Shown piece after piece: positions 51,579-61,300 of a stretch of DNA of 64,000 nt. A program made the position numbers and the translations under genes. Numbering within the stretch: the stretch's first letter is position 1; each line of letters starts with the position of its first letter. The stretch comes from an uncultured Schlesneria sp. (GTDB taxonomy: Bacteria; Planctomycetota; Planctomycetia; Planctomycetales; Planctomycetaceae): contig CAIOKO010000032.1 in NCBI GenBank assembly GCA_903858935.1, positions 1 to 64,000 on the forward strand. The letters run 5' to 3'. The notes beneath the pieces were generated by a model. It searched no databases. It was not told the origin of the DNA and worked only from the letters and a program-made list of their open reading frames with translations.

Positions 51579-52538
51579 GTGGTGGCCTACCGCCAGTTTC
51601 GAAACTCCGATCCGCCGCACGTTGTGCGTCTTTGGAACGAATCTGGATTAGGTCGCGGAGCAGCACAAGGAATCAGTTGCGACGTCTTTGACGGGCTGGT
51701 GATTGCTCAAACGTACTTTGATCCAGCCGGAATGATTCTCGCAACGTCCGATGACAAACGGGTTGTTGGATTTGTTCATGCAGGATTTGCTGCAGACGAA
51801 TCACAATCAAAGTTATCAAATAAGACGGGTATCATCTGCGTGGTGATCGTCGACCCCGGATATCGTCGACAGGGAATTGGCCGTGAATTGATTCGCCGTG
51901 CGGAGGAATATCTCCGCAATGCGGGAGCACAAACAATTTTTGCAGGGTGTGCCGCTCCACGTGACCCGTTTTATTTCGGCTTATATGGCGGTTCTGAACC
52001 GGCAGGATTTCTGGAATCTGATCCCGCAGCAGCCCCGTTCTTTACTTCACTTGGGTACGCCCCATCCGCACGGCATCTTGTATTCCAGAGAACGCTTGGC
52101 CCTGGTGGCCCTGAAATCATGTGTGTTCGACTGTTAAACGCAAAACGACAATCCAAATTAGCTGCCGCCACAGCCTACGAGCCCAAAGATTGGTGGTGGT
52201 CGACCCGACAGGGACGTCTTGATTCCATGCAACTTGGCCTGGTGCCAAAAGCAGGTGGAAATTTGATTGCCAAGGTCTGCGTTATCGGTTTGGACGTGTA
52301 TGCAAACGCCTGGAAGGTGCGCGCGATCGGAGTTACGGGACTTCAAGTTGTCGAGCATCAGCGTCGAAAGGGGTATGGGCAATTACTGCTGGATGAGGTT
52401 TGCCGGCGCGTGCGGGACCAGATGATTCAATTGGCTGAAGCACACGTCCCCGAAACTGACGTCGCTGGAATCGCCGTCCTGAAGTCAGCAGGTTTTCATC
52501 AGGTCGATACAGGGGTCGTCTATCGCAGACCGGACTAA
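51579..52538 (+). CDS. Double GNAT-fold N-acetyltransferase
   Basis: A 319-residue protein with two GNAT domains. The first (about 1-165) has the acetyl-CoA motif IICVVIVDPGYRRQGIGREL IRRAEEYL. The second (about 180-319) has VRAIGVTGLQVVEHQRRKGY GQLLLDEVCRR and ends with VLKSAGFHQVDTGVVYRR. Both Q/RxxGxG/A loops (RRQGIG and RRKGYG) look intact. Substrate is unknown. The gene starts with GTG GTG at 51579/51582. Neighbouring genes on either side are unrelated, with the DUF1501 gene converging after 21 bp. Confidence 0.88.
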   Translation: MVAYRQFRNSDPPHVVRLWNESGLGRGAAQGISCDVFDGLVIAQTYFDPAGMILATSDDKRVVGFVHAGFAADESQSKLSNKTGIICVVIVDPGYRRQGIGRELIRRAEEYLRNAGAQTIFAGCAAPRDPFYFGLYGGSEPAGFLESDPAAAPFFTSLGYAPSARHLVFQRTLGPGGPEIMCVRLLNAKRQSKLAAATAYEPKDWWWSTRQGRLDSMQLGLVPKAGGNLIAKVCVIGLDVYANAWKVRAIGVTGLQVVEHQRRKGYGQLLLDEVCRRVRDQMIQLAEAHVPETDVAGIAVLKSAGFHQVDTGVVYRRPD

Positions 52539-52559
52539 TTGAATTGGTGATTCAGATTT

Positions 52560-53798
52560 TCATGCAAACCCAATTGATTCAAAAACCTCGCCCAAAACAG
52601 GTTGGCTTGGAATCTGCAACCAGTTCAGCAGCGACGCATAAACTGACCGGAAGTCAGACGTGTATTTAAGGTCTCCGTCTTCCAGATCAGTCATGCTGGG
52701 GTGAGTTCCGTACAATCCCCCTTTGCCTGGAGACAATGCAAAGAGCATCGATGCGGCACCATGGTCGGTTCCCAAGCTGCCATTTTCGTGAACTCTTCGT
52801 CCGAATTCCGAAAATGTCGAAAGCAATACTCGGTCAGCCAAGCCGTGTCCCGCCAGGTCACGTTGGAACGCCAGGATTGCTCCCCCAAGTTCCGCCAGCA
52901 ATGCGGCATGACCAACTTCTTGTTGCGCATGAGTGTCAAAGCCATCCAGCGATACAAAATAAATTCTTGTGGGTAATTCTGCGGCGATCATTTGGGCAAT
53001 CAACTTCAGCCGACTTGCCAAGCCGGTAGCAGGGTAGTCAACGGTAGATTTATAAGTCGAATTCAAACTCTTAAGGCGATCTGCACTTGTCATGGCTGTG
53101 GCAGTGGTTCGGCGAAGAAAATCAAGCTCTCGACCGCCCTGCACTGACGAATGAATGCATCGGTCTAATGTTACTTTTTTTAAACTTTGATGAGATTCAG
53201 GACCATGACCGGCAACAAGTTGAAAATCTTCGAAACGACGCAAAGTCGGAACGCTAACTCGTCCGCTGACGAATGCTAACGGTAATTTGTCGGTTCCCAG
53301 GGTAAGCCCTTCGGCTCGTGCTGGTTGTCGATCGAATTGCCATTCGAGTGCCCTTCCAAGCCAACCGTCACGAGGCGCCAGGTTTGAGGGTTGCGCGGAC
53401 TGCCAAATATCCATTGAACGAAAATGAGACCGATCGGTTTGCGGATAGCCAACCCCCTGAACAATCGCAAGATTTCCCTCGTCGTAGAGTTCCTTTAAGC
53501 CAGTCAGGCGTGGATGAAGACCGACATGATCGTTAATGTGCAGCACCTGACTCTTCGGAATACCGATTCCTGGACGTGCCTTGTAATAAGCGGGGTCGCC
53601 GTAAGGGACGAGCGAATTGAGGCCGTCATTACCGCCAGCCATTTGTATCAGTACGAGGACTCGCGGATCGGTATTTTTCGATGTTGCCGCGACTTCCGCT
53701 GCGCGTGCCAGAAATCGGGGTGGAGTCGCTGCCAGCGAAATTACACTAGCGGCACCCAATTGTTTGAGAAAGTCGCGTCGATTGGAGGACATCGTCAT
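52560..53798 (-). CDS. DUF1501 protein with Tat leader (second copy)
   Basis: A 412-residue DUF1501 protein with a clear Tat leader (SSNRRDFLKQLGAASVISLA ATPP). The body starts RVLVLIQMAGGNDGLNSLVP at about residue 51, and contains TDRSHFRSMDIWQSAQPS, LDGFDTHAQQEVGHAALLAE and FSEFGRRVHENGSLGTDHGA, the metal-binding regions of the sulfatase-like fold. It is only distantly similar to the first DUF1501 gene (1773-3197), belonging to the subgroup with DTHAQQ and GTDHGAA. The start at 53798 (MTMSSNRR) has AGGA seven bases upstream; the frame is open to 53924. No DUF1800 or DUF1549 partner gene is adjacent, although such pairing is common. Confidence 0.92.
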   Translation of the reverse strand: MTMSSNRRDFLKQLGAASVISLAATPPRFLARAAEVAATSKNTDPRVLVLIQMAGGNDGLNSLVPYGDPAYYKARPGIGIPKSQVLHINDHVGLHPRLTGLKELYDEGNLAIVQGVGYPQTDRSHFRSMDIWQSAQPSNLAPRDGWLGRALEWQFDRQPARAEGLTLGTDKLPLAFVSGRVSVPTLRRFEDFQLVAGHGPESHQSLKKVTLDRCIHSSVQGGRELDFLRRTTATAMTSADRLKSLNSTYKSTVDYPATGLASRLKLIAQMIAAELPTRIYFVSLDGFDTHAQQEVGHAALLAELGGAILAFQRDLAGHGLADRVLLSTFSEFGRRVHENGSLGTDHGAASMLFALSPGKGGLYGTHPSMTDLEDGDLKYTSDFRSVYASLLNWLQIPSQPVLGEVFESIGFA

Positions 53799-53991
53799 GC
53801 CAGAATCCTGAACTTTTGAAAAGCGGTCAGATACAGATCGATACCTTGTATCGGCGATCAAGGTTTCAACGGCAGAAGTTGATGACTTGCTCCAAACCAC
53901 GTTCAGGCTGCAGTCTTTGTTCAAAAACTTGAATCAAACGTTCGACAAGTTCATGCCCCTGTAGGCTTAGGCACTCATTTCAGCGATACTT

Positions 53992-54501
53992 TTACGCAGG
54001 ATTTTTGGAAGCGGGTGGCTCAACTGGTTTCGCACCGTGTGGAACCTGATGCGGTGTGTAATACGCCACGGTTATGATACAGATCCCCATGCCGATAATC
54101 CCAAGCCAAAGCCGCGGATCGGCTTGCGTCTTCGTTGTCAACACGGTGACAATCGCACTGACGGTCACGGCGGTTCCAAAAACGATCGGCATGACGACCT
54201 GTGGCATTGCCGTTCCGCCAGTATACATTGCGAGCGTGAGCGTTAGAGCTCCCCAGGCACCGAGCGTGCCTGCTGCAAACCCCCAGATTGTGCCTTGTTT
54301 CGTAAAAGCAAAGCTGTCACCCTTGGAAGCCATGCCAATCAGCCCGCCGATGATTCCCCAAATCAAATAGGCGATGCCGATCATGACATATGGCTTGAAG
54401 GGGCTTTTTTCAAAGGCACGGGCTTGTCCAAGAACCGGTCCATAAGTCCCCCAGAACAATCCCGTTAACAAGGCAAAAATAACCGGTAGGCTGCTTTTCA
54501 T
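53992..54501 (-). CDS. Five-helix membrane protein of unknown function
   Basis: A 169-residue membrane protein: SLPVIFALLTGLFWGTYGPV, YVMIGIAYLIWGIIGGLIGM, GTIWGFAAGTLGAWGALTLT, VVMPIVFGTAVTVSAIVTVL and LWLGIIGMGICIITVAYYTP. The opening (GLFWGTYGPVL) and glycine-rich helices recall half of an EamA/drug-metabolite transporter, but the usual pattern of ten helices is not present. The C-terminus is a short, proline-rich tail. It could be a small transporter subunit or a planctomycete-specific membrane protein. The ATG at 54501 is preferred; 54516 adds five residues. No operon partner. Confidence 0.75.
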   Translation of the reverse strand: MKSSLPVIFALLTGLFWGTYGPVLGQARAFEKSPFKPYVMIGIAYLIWGIIGGLIGMASKGDSFAFTKQGTIWGFAAGTLGAWGALTLTLAMYTGGTAMPQVVMPIVFGTAVTVSAIVTVLTTKTQADPRLWLGIIGMGICIITVAYYTPHQVPHGAKPVEPPASKNPA

Positions 54502-54750
54502 ATTGTGTAATCTCAATGAATGCTATGATGTTTGACCGCGAACGCGACAGAATCGTAGCGGCAGTCCATTGGTTCTGCACGTCCGCAAGCGGCCAAAGTC
54601 AATTGCTGATGAAATCTGAAACTCTAATTTTTCGGATGATCAAACTGGTCATCCGCATCCGCGAACATTGCGTTCAACTTGATGTCGCGAATATTATAGA
54701 GCAGGCGCCAACCCGTTCGTGACCATATTGCTTTTGGAAGAGCATCCAAC

Positions 54751-55110
54751 ATGCCGACAGTGACTTTTGTTAACGAGAAAAAGACGATCGACGTTCCAGC
54801 GGGATCCAACCTGCGACGCGAGGCAATTAAAGCTGGTGTTCAGCTCTACCCCACTCCTCACAACTACGTGAATTGTATGGGTTTTGGACTTTGTACCAGT
54901 TGCAAAGTCATCGTGAAGAAGGGACTTGAAAACATTTCGAACCAGAGCCTGTTCGAAAAGGTTTCAATGACGGCCCATCCCCTGACGTTCTTTGCTCGGT
55001 TGGGAAACGAAACAAATCTTCGTCTCGCCTGCCAAATGCAGGTCAACGGTGACGTAGAAGTTCAAACCCAGCCTCCGATGAACTGGCACGGCGAAAACTT
55101 CTGGAGCTGA
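54751..55110 (+). CDS. Plant-type [2Fe-2S] ferredoxin
   Basis: A 119-residue ferredoxin. The cluster cysteines are C42, C48, C51 and C94 in NCMGFGLCTSCKVIVKKG and LRLACQMQV, the Cys-x5-Cys-x2-Cys ... Cys order of the adrenodoxin/plant-type fold, with a beta-grasp beginning PTVTFVNEKKTIDVPAGSNL. A WHGENFWS tail is unusual. The protein probably carries electrons between cytosolic enzymes; no oxidoreductase partner is adjacent, and the next gene, NadB, lies on the other strand. The start is at an ATG, with AAGAGC (weak) upstream. Confidence 0.92.
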   Translation: MPTVTFVNEKKTIDVPAGSNLRREAIKAGVQLYPTPHNYVNCMGFGLCTSCKVIVKKGLENISNQSLFEKVSMTAHPLTFFARLGNETNLRLACQMQVNGDVEVQTQPPMNWHGENFWS

Positions 55111-55146
55111 TTAAACGTGTCGGGGCAGGCAATTCGGCCTGCCGTG

Positions 55147-56805
55147 TTAATGCGGAGCCAGAAGTCGGACGTGCTCTGCCTGATTTGAGTCCGTATCGGG
55201 AAAATCGCTACGGTAGTGTGTGCCGCGACTTTCTTTTCGTGTCAACGCGGCAATGACCATTAAGCGCGCCACAAGTAATAGATTTTGCAACTCCCAGCCC
55301 TTAGTCATTGCAAACTCGTGTGGCCCGACATATCGGTCCCAGAACTCAATCTGACGAAGCGCTGACTCCAAATCGCTGGCGTTCCGTTCAATTCCGACGT
55401 TTCTCCACATTTCGCTGTTGAGCGAATTCAACAAATCGTCCAGCTTCAGCGTTGATGACTCAAGTGGATCGTCACTTTCGGCGAATGTCCCCTCAACTGG
55501 CAAAAGTTGCTTAGGATCGGTTTTCAGGGCGAGAGCAGTAAAATGATCTGACTCTCCAGACGCTGCAGCGGAGGCATTGATCCCTGCTCGAAGACCAAAA
55601 ACCAAACCTTCCAGGAGGCTATTACTTGCAAGTCGGTTTGCCCCGTGAAGTCCACTGGACGTCACCTCTCCCGCGGCCCACAAGCGCGGCAACGAGGTTC
55701 TGGCCTCATCGTCCACAGTGATTCCGCCGATCATATAATGTGCACCAGGACGAACCGGGATCTGGTCTCGCAATAAGTCTAGACCGAACTGGGTACAGAC
55801 TTGTCGGATATGCGGAAACCGTTCGAGGACGAGAGACTTTGGCAGGTGCGTCAGATCGAGATAAGCGCAATGATGACGAGTCTTTTCCATCTGACGCGTG
55901 ATTGACCGACTGACGATGTCGCGAGGAGCCAGTTCGGCGGCGGGATCGTAGTCAGGCATGAAGCGATAGCCGGTACAATCTCGCAGAATCCCACCTTCAC
56001 CTCGCGCGGCCTCTGAAATTAAATGGCGAGAGGAACCTGCGATATAAAGAACTGTTGGATGAAACTGCATGAACTCCATGTCACGCAACTCACACCCCGC
56101 ACGAAAAGCCATAGCGTGACCATCAGCCGTCGCAATTTCGGGGTTGGTTGTTTCTCGATATAGTCGGCCAGCGCCGCCCGTAGCGAGAATCGTTTGCTTG
56201 GCCCAGACGAATGTCTTACCGTGGCTCGCGTTCCAAACGAGAGCTCCGCGACATTCACCGTCGTGTGTCAGCAAGTCAATCGTAAAAGTATTTTCCCAAA
56301 TGTCGACTTGCGGTGCACTGCGAATTTGCTCAATCAATGCCCGCATTACTTCTTTCCCCGTCGCGTCACCAAGAGCATGTACGACGCGTCGATGGCTGTG
56401 ACCACCTTCCTGAGTCAACGCAATTTCGCCATCCGCTTGATCAAAATGTGCTCCCATTGAGACTAGTTCGCCAATCCGCGCGGGGGCTTCTCTGACGACG
56501 GTGTCAACTATCGCTCGATCGCACAATCCCTTTCCCGCTGCCAATGTATCAGCGACGTGATTCGCGAAATCGTCAACAGGATCGAAGACCCCCGCAATGC
56601 CACCTTGAGCATACGCGCTATTCGATTCTTTAAGCCTGTCCTTCGTAGCGAGGACAACATTTAGCTTGGGGTCAATGGCGAGCGCCGCTCGAATGCCGGT
56701 TATTCCGGCACCAATCACCAGGACATCCGTGAATAAATGCGGTACTCGTTTGGGGTTAAAGCGAACGAGATAACGTCGTTTCGGCAAAACTATCTGGGGT
56801 GGCAT
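55147..56805 (-). CDS. nadB: L-aspartate oxidase NadB
   Basis: A 552-residue flavoprotein that oxidises L-aspartate to iminoaspartate, the first step of NAD biosynthesis. FAD binding: FTDVLVIGAGITGIRAALAI at about residues 25-44. Active-site and family blocks: SNSAYAQGGIAGVFDP, THEGGHS-like ALTQEGGHSHRRVVHALGDA TGKEV, ATGGAGRLYRETTNPEIATA DGHAMAFRAGCELRDMEFMQ FHPT, AHYMIGGITVDDEARTSLPR and GLHGANRLASNSLLEGLVFG. The TQEGGHSHRRVVHA and HPT segments distinguish NadB from succinate dehydrogenase. A C-terminal helical domain follows. The N-terminus has about 24 residues before the Rossmann fold, as in related planctomycete proteins. Neither nadA nor nadC is in the window. Confidence 0.94.
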   Translation of the reverse strand: MPPQIVLPKRRYLVRFNPKRVPHLFTDVLVIGAGITGIRAALAIDPKLNVVLATKDRLKESNSAYAQGGIAGVFDPVDDFANHVADTLAAGKGLCDRAIVDTVVREAPARIGELVSMGAHFDQADGEIALTQEGGHSHRRVVHALGDATGKEVMRALIEQIRSAPQVDIWENTFTIDLLTHDGECRGALVWNASHGKTFVWAKQTILATGGAGRLYRETTNPEIATADGHAMAFRAGCELRDMEFMQFHPTVLYIAGSSRHLISEAARGEGGILRDCTGYRFMPDYDPAAELAPRDIVSRSITRQMEKTRHHCAYLDLTHLPKSLVLERFPHIRQVCTQFGLDLLRDQIPVRPGAHYMIGGITVDDEARTSLPRLWAAGEVTSSGLHGANRLASNSLLEGLVFGLRAGINASAAASGESDHFTALALKTDPKQLLPVEGTFAESDDPLESSTLKLDDLLNSLNSEMWRNVGIERNASDLESALRQIEFWDRYVGPHEFAMTKGWELQNLLLVARLMVIAALTRKESRGTHYRSDFPDTDSNQAEHVRLLAPH

Positions 56806-56836
56806 AAGGGTATCGTTGCGAAGGAGATGTCACGAT

Positions 56837-58069
56837 CTATTTCAAATCAACATGGATCGTTCGGTTTTCCAGGTCCAGGCGAACTTCCGCCGCGTCGAAG
56901 TGTTTCGCGACGAGTGCAGTGAGAGCGTTAATATCGGAAACTGGGATAAATCGACAGCGAGTTTTTCCGTTGTTCGGAATCAGTTCGTAGTCTACGTCAG
57001 GAGAAGTTGTATTGAGCGTCGCCATTACGGCGTCTTTCAGTGCCGTTAACTGGCTGTCGTTCAGTTCACGGTTGATGATACAATGCACAGCGCTCCCTTT
57101 CCGAGGGGTGGTCGCGGCTTCTCTCATCGATTGTTGCGCCATCTGGGCTCCAAACGCGATTGTGAAAATCAGTGGAGCGGCCGCCGCATTAAATTCGTCG
57201 GATGTCTTGGCGCTTTGCAGCTGTTCGATCATTTCACCGATCGCATCGATCTGCCTCATGGCTTCGGGCTTAACAGCCGAGATTTGATGGGGAAGCTCTT
57301 CCAGCATGGCTTTGGCATCAGCAACACCGGAAGACCATCCGTCAGCGATCGATTTTGGAAGCCATTTCCCTTCGATCAAAACAAATTCGACTTGCTTCGG
57401 ATTGGCATCTATGGTTTCACGGTAGGACAATGTTGCCGTATTGGAATCCGATTTAACCGTCACGACGTTCACGTCTCCGAACCGTGGAAGGGGCATCCGT
57501 CGGAAAACATTGCTTGCCGATTCCAACAATCCACGGACGTCGGTTTGTTTCAGCTTTGAAAGATCCGCCACTTCACTGGATGCAATGTCGTGAATTCCGG
57601 ATGCAATTGCATCCCAGTGCGGCTTGATGGACTCAATCTGCGGGGTACGCTTCACACCGTCCAAACTGAGAATCAACATTTTTTTTGACTTCAGCAGATT
57701 GGCGACTTTTACCAGTAAATTGAAGGAAGTTGACCAGATTTCGGTATCCATCTTCCCCGCAAAGTCATGAACGAGTGTATTGACGTCGGCCTGATATGAC
57801 GGCGGCAAAAAGTCGAAGACGGTTTCAAGTCGCCCTTCTTGAAATGCGATCAGAGTCTGTTGAAACGTCGATTCTGCGGTTCCTTCCCTGGTGGTGCTCA
57901 CGAGTGGAATGGAAGTGGTCGGCCTGGATTCTGTTACGGTCTGATCAATGACCGCCGAGGACTTAGCCTCCGTTACTGGCTCGGGTGCGACGGAGCCTTG
58001 CTTAGATTGGCCACAACCAGCGACGCAGATCAAGGCGAATAACAACCGTGTTTTTTTCAATCGATCCAT
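56837..58069 (-). CDS. Lipoprotein of unknown function
   Basis: A 410-residue protein. The N-terminus is a lipoprotein signal (MDRLKKTRLLFALICVAGCG) with cysteine 19 in VAGC. A Ser/Thr/Val-rich linker (about 25-70) leads to an alpha/beta body. Visible parts are TFQQTLIAFQEGRLETVFDF LPPSYQADVNTLVHDFAGKM, MPLPRFGDVNVVTVKSDSNT and the C-terminal AVKDAVMATLNTTSPDVDYE-like region (LTALKDAVMATLNTTSPD). No known domain is recognised; the general build is like planctomycete lipoproteins with a TPR-less solenoid. The ATG at 58069 is preferred; 58102 is the alternative. Divergent from uvrA, sharing its 250-bp upstream region. Confidence 0.78.
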   Translation of the reverse strand: MDRLKKTRLLFALICVAGCGQSKQGSVAPEPVTEAKSSAVIDQTVTESRPTTSIPLVSTTREGTAESTFQQTLIAFQEGRLETVFDFLPPSYQADVNTLVHDFAGKMDTEIWSTSFNLLVKVANLLKSKKMLILSLDGVKRTPQIESIKPHWDAIASGIHDIASSEVADLSKLKQTDVRGLLESASNVFRRMPLPRFGDVNVVTVKSDSNTATLSYRETIDANPKQVEFVLIEGKWLPKSIADGWSSGVADAKAMLEELPHQISAVKPEAMRQIDAIGEMIEQLQSAKTSDEFNAAAAPLIFTIAFGAQMAQQSMREAATTPRKGSAVHCIINRELNDSQLTALKDAVMATLNTTSPDVDYELIPNNGKTRCRFIPVSDINALTALVAKHFDAAEVRLDLENRTIHVDLK

Positions 58070-58186
58070 TTGTAATCCGTTTCCTGAAAGGCAGATTATC
58101 AATCGCCAGCGAATCCGATGGAGTCCAGCCAGTTCTTATCGAATCATAACGAAACTTACGTCAAAAGAAGAACCCTCGCACGCGAG

Positions 58187-58200
58187 GTTGTTCGAACAAC
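58187..58200. promoter_or_regulatory. Perfect 14-bp dyad upstream of uvrA
   Basis: GTTGTTCGAACAAC is a perfect palindrome 119 bp upstream of the uvrA ATG and in the shared region with the divergent lipoprotein gene. The GTTCGAAC core resembles Gram-positive and actinobacterial SOS boxes (GAAC...GTTC), but the half-site order and spacing are not identical. No lexA gene is in the window. Confidence 0.4.
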
Positions 58201-58205
58201 AATTG

Positions 58206-58220
58206 GCCAGCCTTGCTGGC
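58206..58220. promoter_or_regulatory. Second small dyad upstream of uvrA
   Basis: GCCAGC, CTT, GCTGGC: a 6-bp stem around three bases, only 5 bp after the GTTGTTCGAACAAC palindrome. It could form a small hairpin in an mRNA leader or add to the regulatory site. The start of transcription is not known. Confidence 0.3.
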
Positions 58221-58319
58221 AGGTGAGGGTGGTCTATACTCCTGGAAACCTTGAGTGGTTTTTTGAACGCCGACTCTTCCTCTCACTTTGTTGTTTCCTC
58301 TTACTGTGTTGTTTTGCCC

Positions 58320-61300
58320 ATGGCTGCTTCTGACATCGTGATTCGGGGTGCTCGCGAACATAATCTGCGAGACATCAATCTGACTCTGCCTCGAAACAAA
58401 TTGATCGTGATGACTGGAGTTAGTGGTTCGGGGAAGAGCTCACTCGCTTTCGACACGCTGTACGCTGAAGGGCAACGCCGATATGTCGAGTCGCTTTCGT
58501 CTTATGCACGCCAGTTCCTTGGGCAGATGCCGAAACCTGAGGTCGATTCGATCACCGGCCTGGCACCATCCATTTCGATTCAGCAAAAGGCGAGCGGGCG
58601 GAATCCCCGCAGTACTGTGGGAACGATTACGGAGATCTACGACTACTTGCGAGTTCTTTTTGCTCGCGTTGGGACACCTGGCTGTTATCAATGTGGCAGG
58701 GCGATAACGGCACAGACGCGCGAGCATATTCTTGACAACGTTCTGAGGCTTCCGGAAGGAACAAAATATCAGGTTCTCGCGCCACTCGTTCAAAGGCAAA
58801 AAGGCGAATTCAAAGATTTATTTATCGACCTCCTCAAGCGTGGCTTTCTGCGAGCTCGTGTCGATGGCAACGTCGTTCAACTGACGGACGATTTGCAACT
58901 CGATAAACAAATGAAGCACACGATCGAGGTTGTTGTCGACCGGCTGATTGCTGGAAAGACTCCTCGTGCACGCGTTGCCGAAGCGATCGAAACAGCGTTG
59001 AATCTCGCAGAGCGCAAGTTGGTGATTGCGCACGAAATCGATCGTGATCGAACGATGGCAGTCGATCTGGAAACAAACTCAACGGAAGCAGCATCATCGG
59101 CTGAAAAAAAGAAGGGAGTAGTTAGAAAAGGTGCATCGCGTTCAGAGAAATTATTGCCAGCAGAGGTTGAATCTGAATCAGTAATCCCATTCGAGCAACT
59201 TTACTCTTGCGACTACGCCTGTACTCACTGTGGAATCAGTTATCAGCAACCCTCACCCCAGCTGTTCAGCTTTAATAGTCCGCAAGGGATGTGTGCTGAT
59301 TGCCAGGGCTTGGGGATTCGTTACGACTTTGCGATCGATCAATTAATTCCTGACGACGAACTAACGATTCAGAAAGGTGCGATCGTCGTACTCGGAAAAC
59401 TCAGTTCCTTGGGCAAGTGGCGAAAGCACATTTTGAAAGGGGTTGCCCGCGCCATTGAGATGGATCTCGGCTTGAAGGAAGACTCGTTTTTCAAAACAAA
59501 ATGGCGAGATCTGTCAGATGCAGCGAAGCATCTGTTTCTGTATGGGACCGGATCGCGAAATATCACGTTTGCCTATCGAACTGGTAGCGGTGTCTGGAAA
59601 CGCGGGGGAACTTACGCCGGATTCATACCAGAATTACTCGAAGAATATCGTAAGACGCGCAACCCGATGCGACGTGTTCAGCTCGAAAAGTATATGCATG
59701 AAACCGGGTGTGCCAGCTGCGGTGGCAGTCGATTGAATCGTGAGGCCAACAGTTATCGATTGACGTCAAAGACCGCCGATGCCGCGATTGAAGAACGCCG
59801 TGGACAGCAAGATCGATTTAATAAAAAAGGAAAGAGTGCCCGGCGAGCCCCCTTCTCGATTGATTCAACGACCATACATCATTTGGCACTATCCCTGCCC
59901 GAAGTCTGTTCGCTTAGTACGTCGGCGGCATGGGAATTTTTTGAAGAACTCGAACTCTCTGACACGGGGCAATTTATTGCATCTGAGGCATTGAAAGAAA
60001 TACGTGGAAGGCTGGGCTTTCTGCTGCGATGTGGATTGGATTACCTGACCCTCGACCGAACGGCACCGACACTTTCTGGTGGCGAAAGTCAGCGAATCCG
60101 TTTGGCCGGACAAATCGGGTGTGGACTCGTAGGTGTGGTTTATATCCTTGATGAGCCTTCAATCGGTCTTCACCCGCGCGATAACACGATGCTGCTCGAC
60201 AGTCTTAAAGATCTGCGTGATCAGGGAAATACCGTTATCGTCGTTGAACACGATGATGAAACGATGAAGGCCGCTGAACATCTGGTCGATTTTGGTCCGG
60301 GGCCAGGAGTGCGCGGCGGAGAAGTGGTTGCCGAAGGGACCGTCGACGAAATAAAGAATTCGAAACGCAGTCTGACGGGCGCATTTCTCAGCGGTCGACG
60401 AACAATTGAGGTCCCAAAAGTTCGTCGACCAGGAAACGGGCACGCCATCGAGATCCACGGCGCATCGCATCATAACCTGTGTAATGTCACCGCTAAATTT
60501 CCTCTCGGAAAATTCATCTGTGTGACCGGTGTCAGTGGTTCTGGAAAGAGTTCGCTTGTCAACGACATTCTTTGGGAAATATTGAATCGTGACATCAACA
60601 AGGGAATTGGGCATCCAGGCCAATATGCGAAAGTTGTTGGGCTGGAACACATTGATAAGGCGATCGACATCGATCAAAGTCCAATTGGTCGGACCCCTCG
60701 CTCAAATCCTGCAACTTACGTCAAGTTGTTCGACTTGATTCGAGATCTTTACACGCAGTTGCCAGAATCCAAATTGCGAGGATTTAAACCAGGGCGTTTT
60801 TCGTTCAACGTCCCGGGAGGCCGTTGTGAAGCGTGCGAGGGAAACGGTTCGAATAAGCTTGAAATGGATTTTCTCGCCGACATCTGGGTGACATGTCCGG
60901 TCTGTCAGGGGAAACGATTCAACAAAGAAACGCTGGAAGTTCGGTTCAAAGGGAAGAACGTCAATGACGTTCTTCAAATGGATATTCAGCAGGGCCTTGA
61001 GCATTTCGAGCATCACCCGAAGCTCATGAAATCGTTACAAACCCTGCACGATGTTGGAATGGACTATATCAAGCTTGGACAGCCATCCCCGACTTTATCT
61101 GGTGGTGAAGCTCAACGCGTGAAGTTAGCGAAAGAACTCAGCAAGCGCTCGACCGGCAAAACGGTCTATATTCTCGACGAACCTACGACCGGATTGCACT
61201 TCGTCGACATTGAGCATCTGCTGCGTGTTTTGCACGGATTTGTTGAAGCTGGCAACACCGTCATCGTCGTGGAACATAATCTGGATGTCATCAAAACAGC

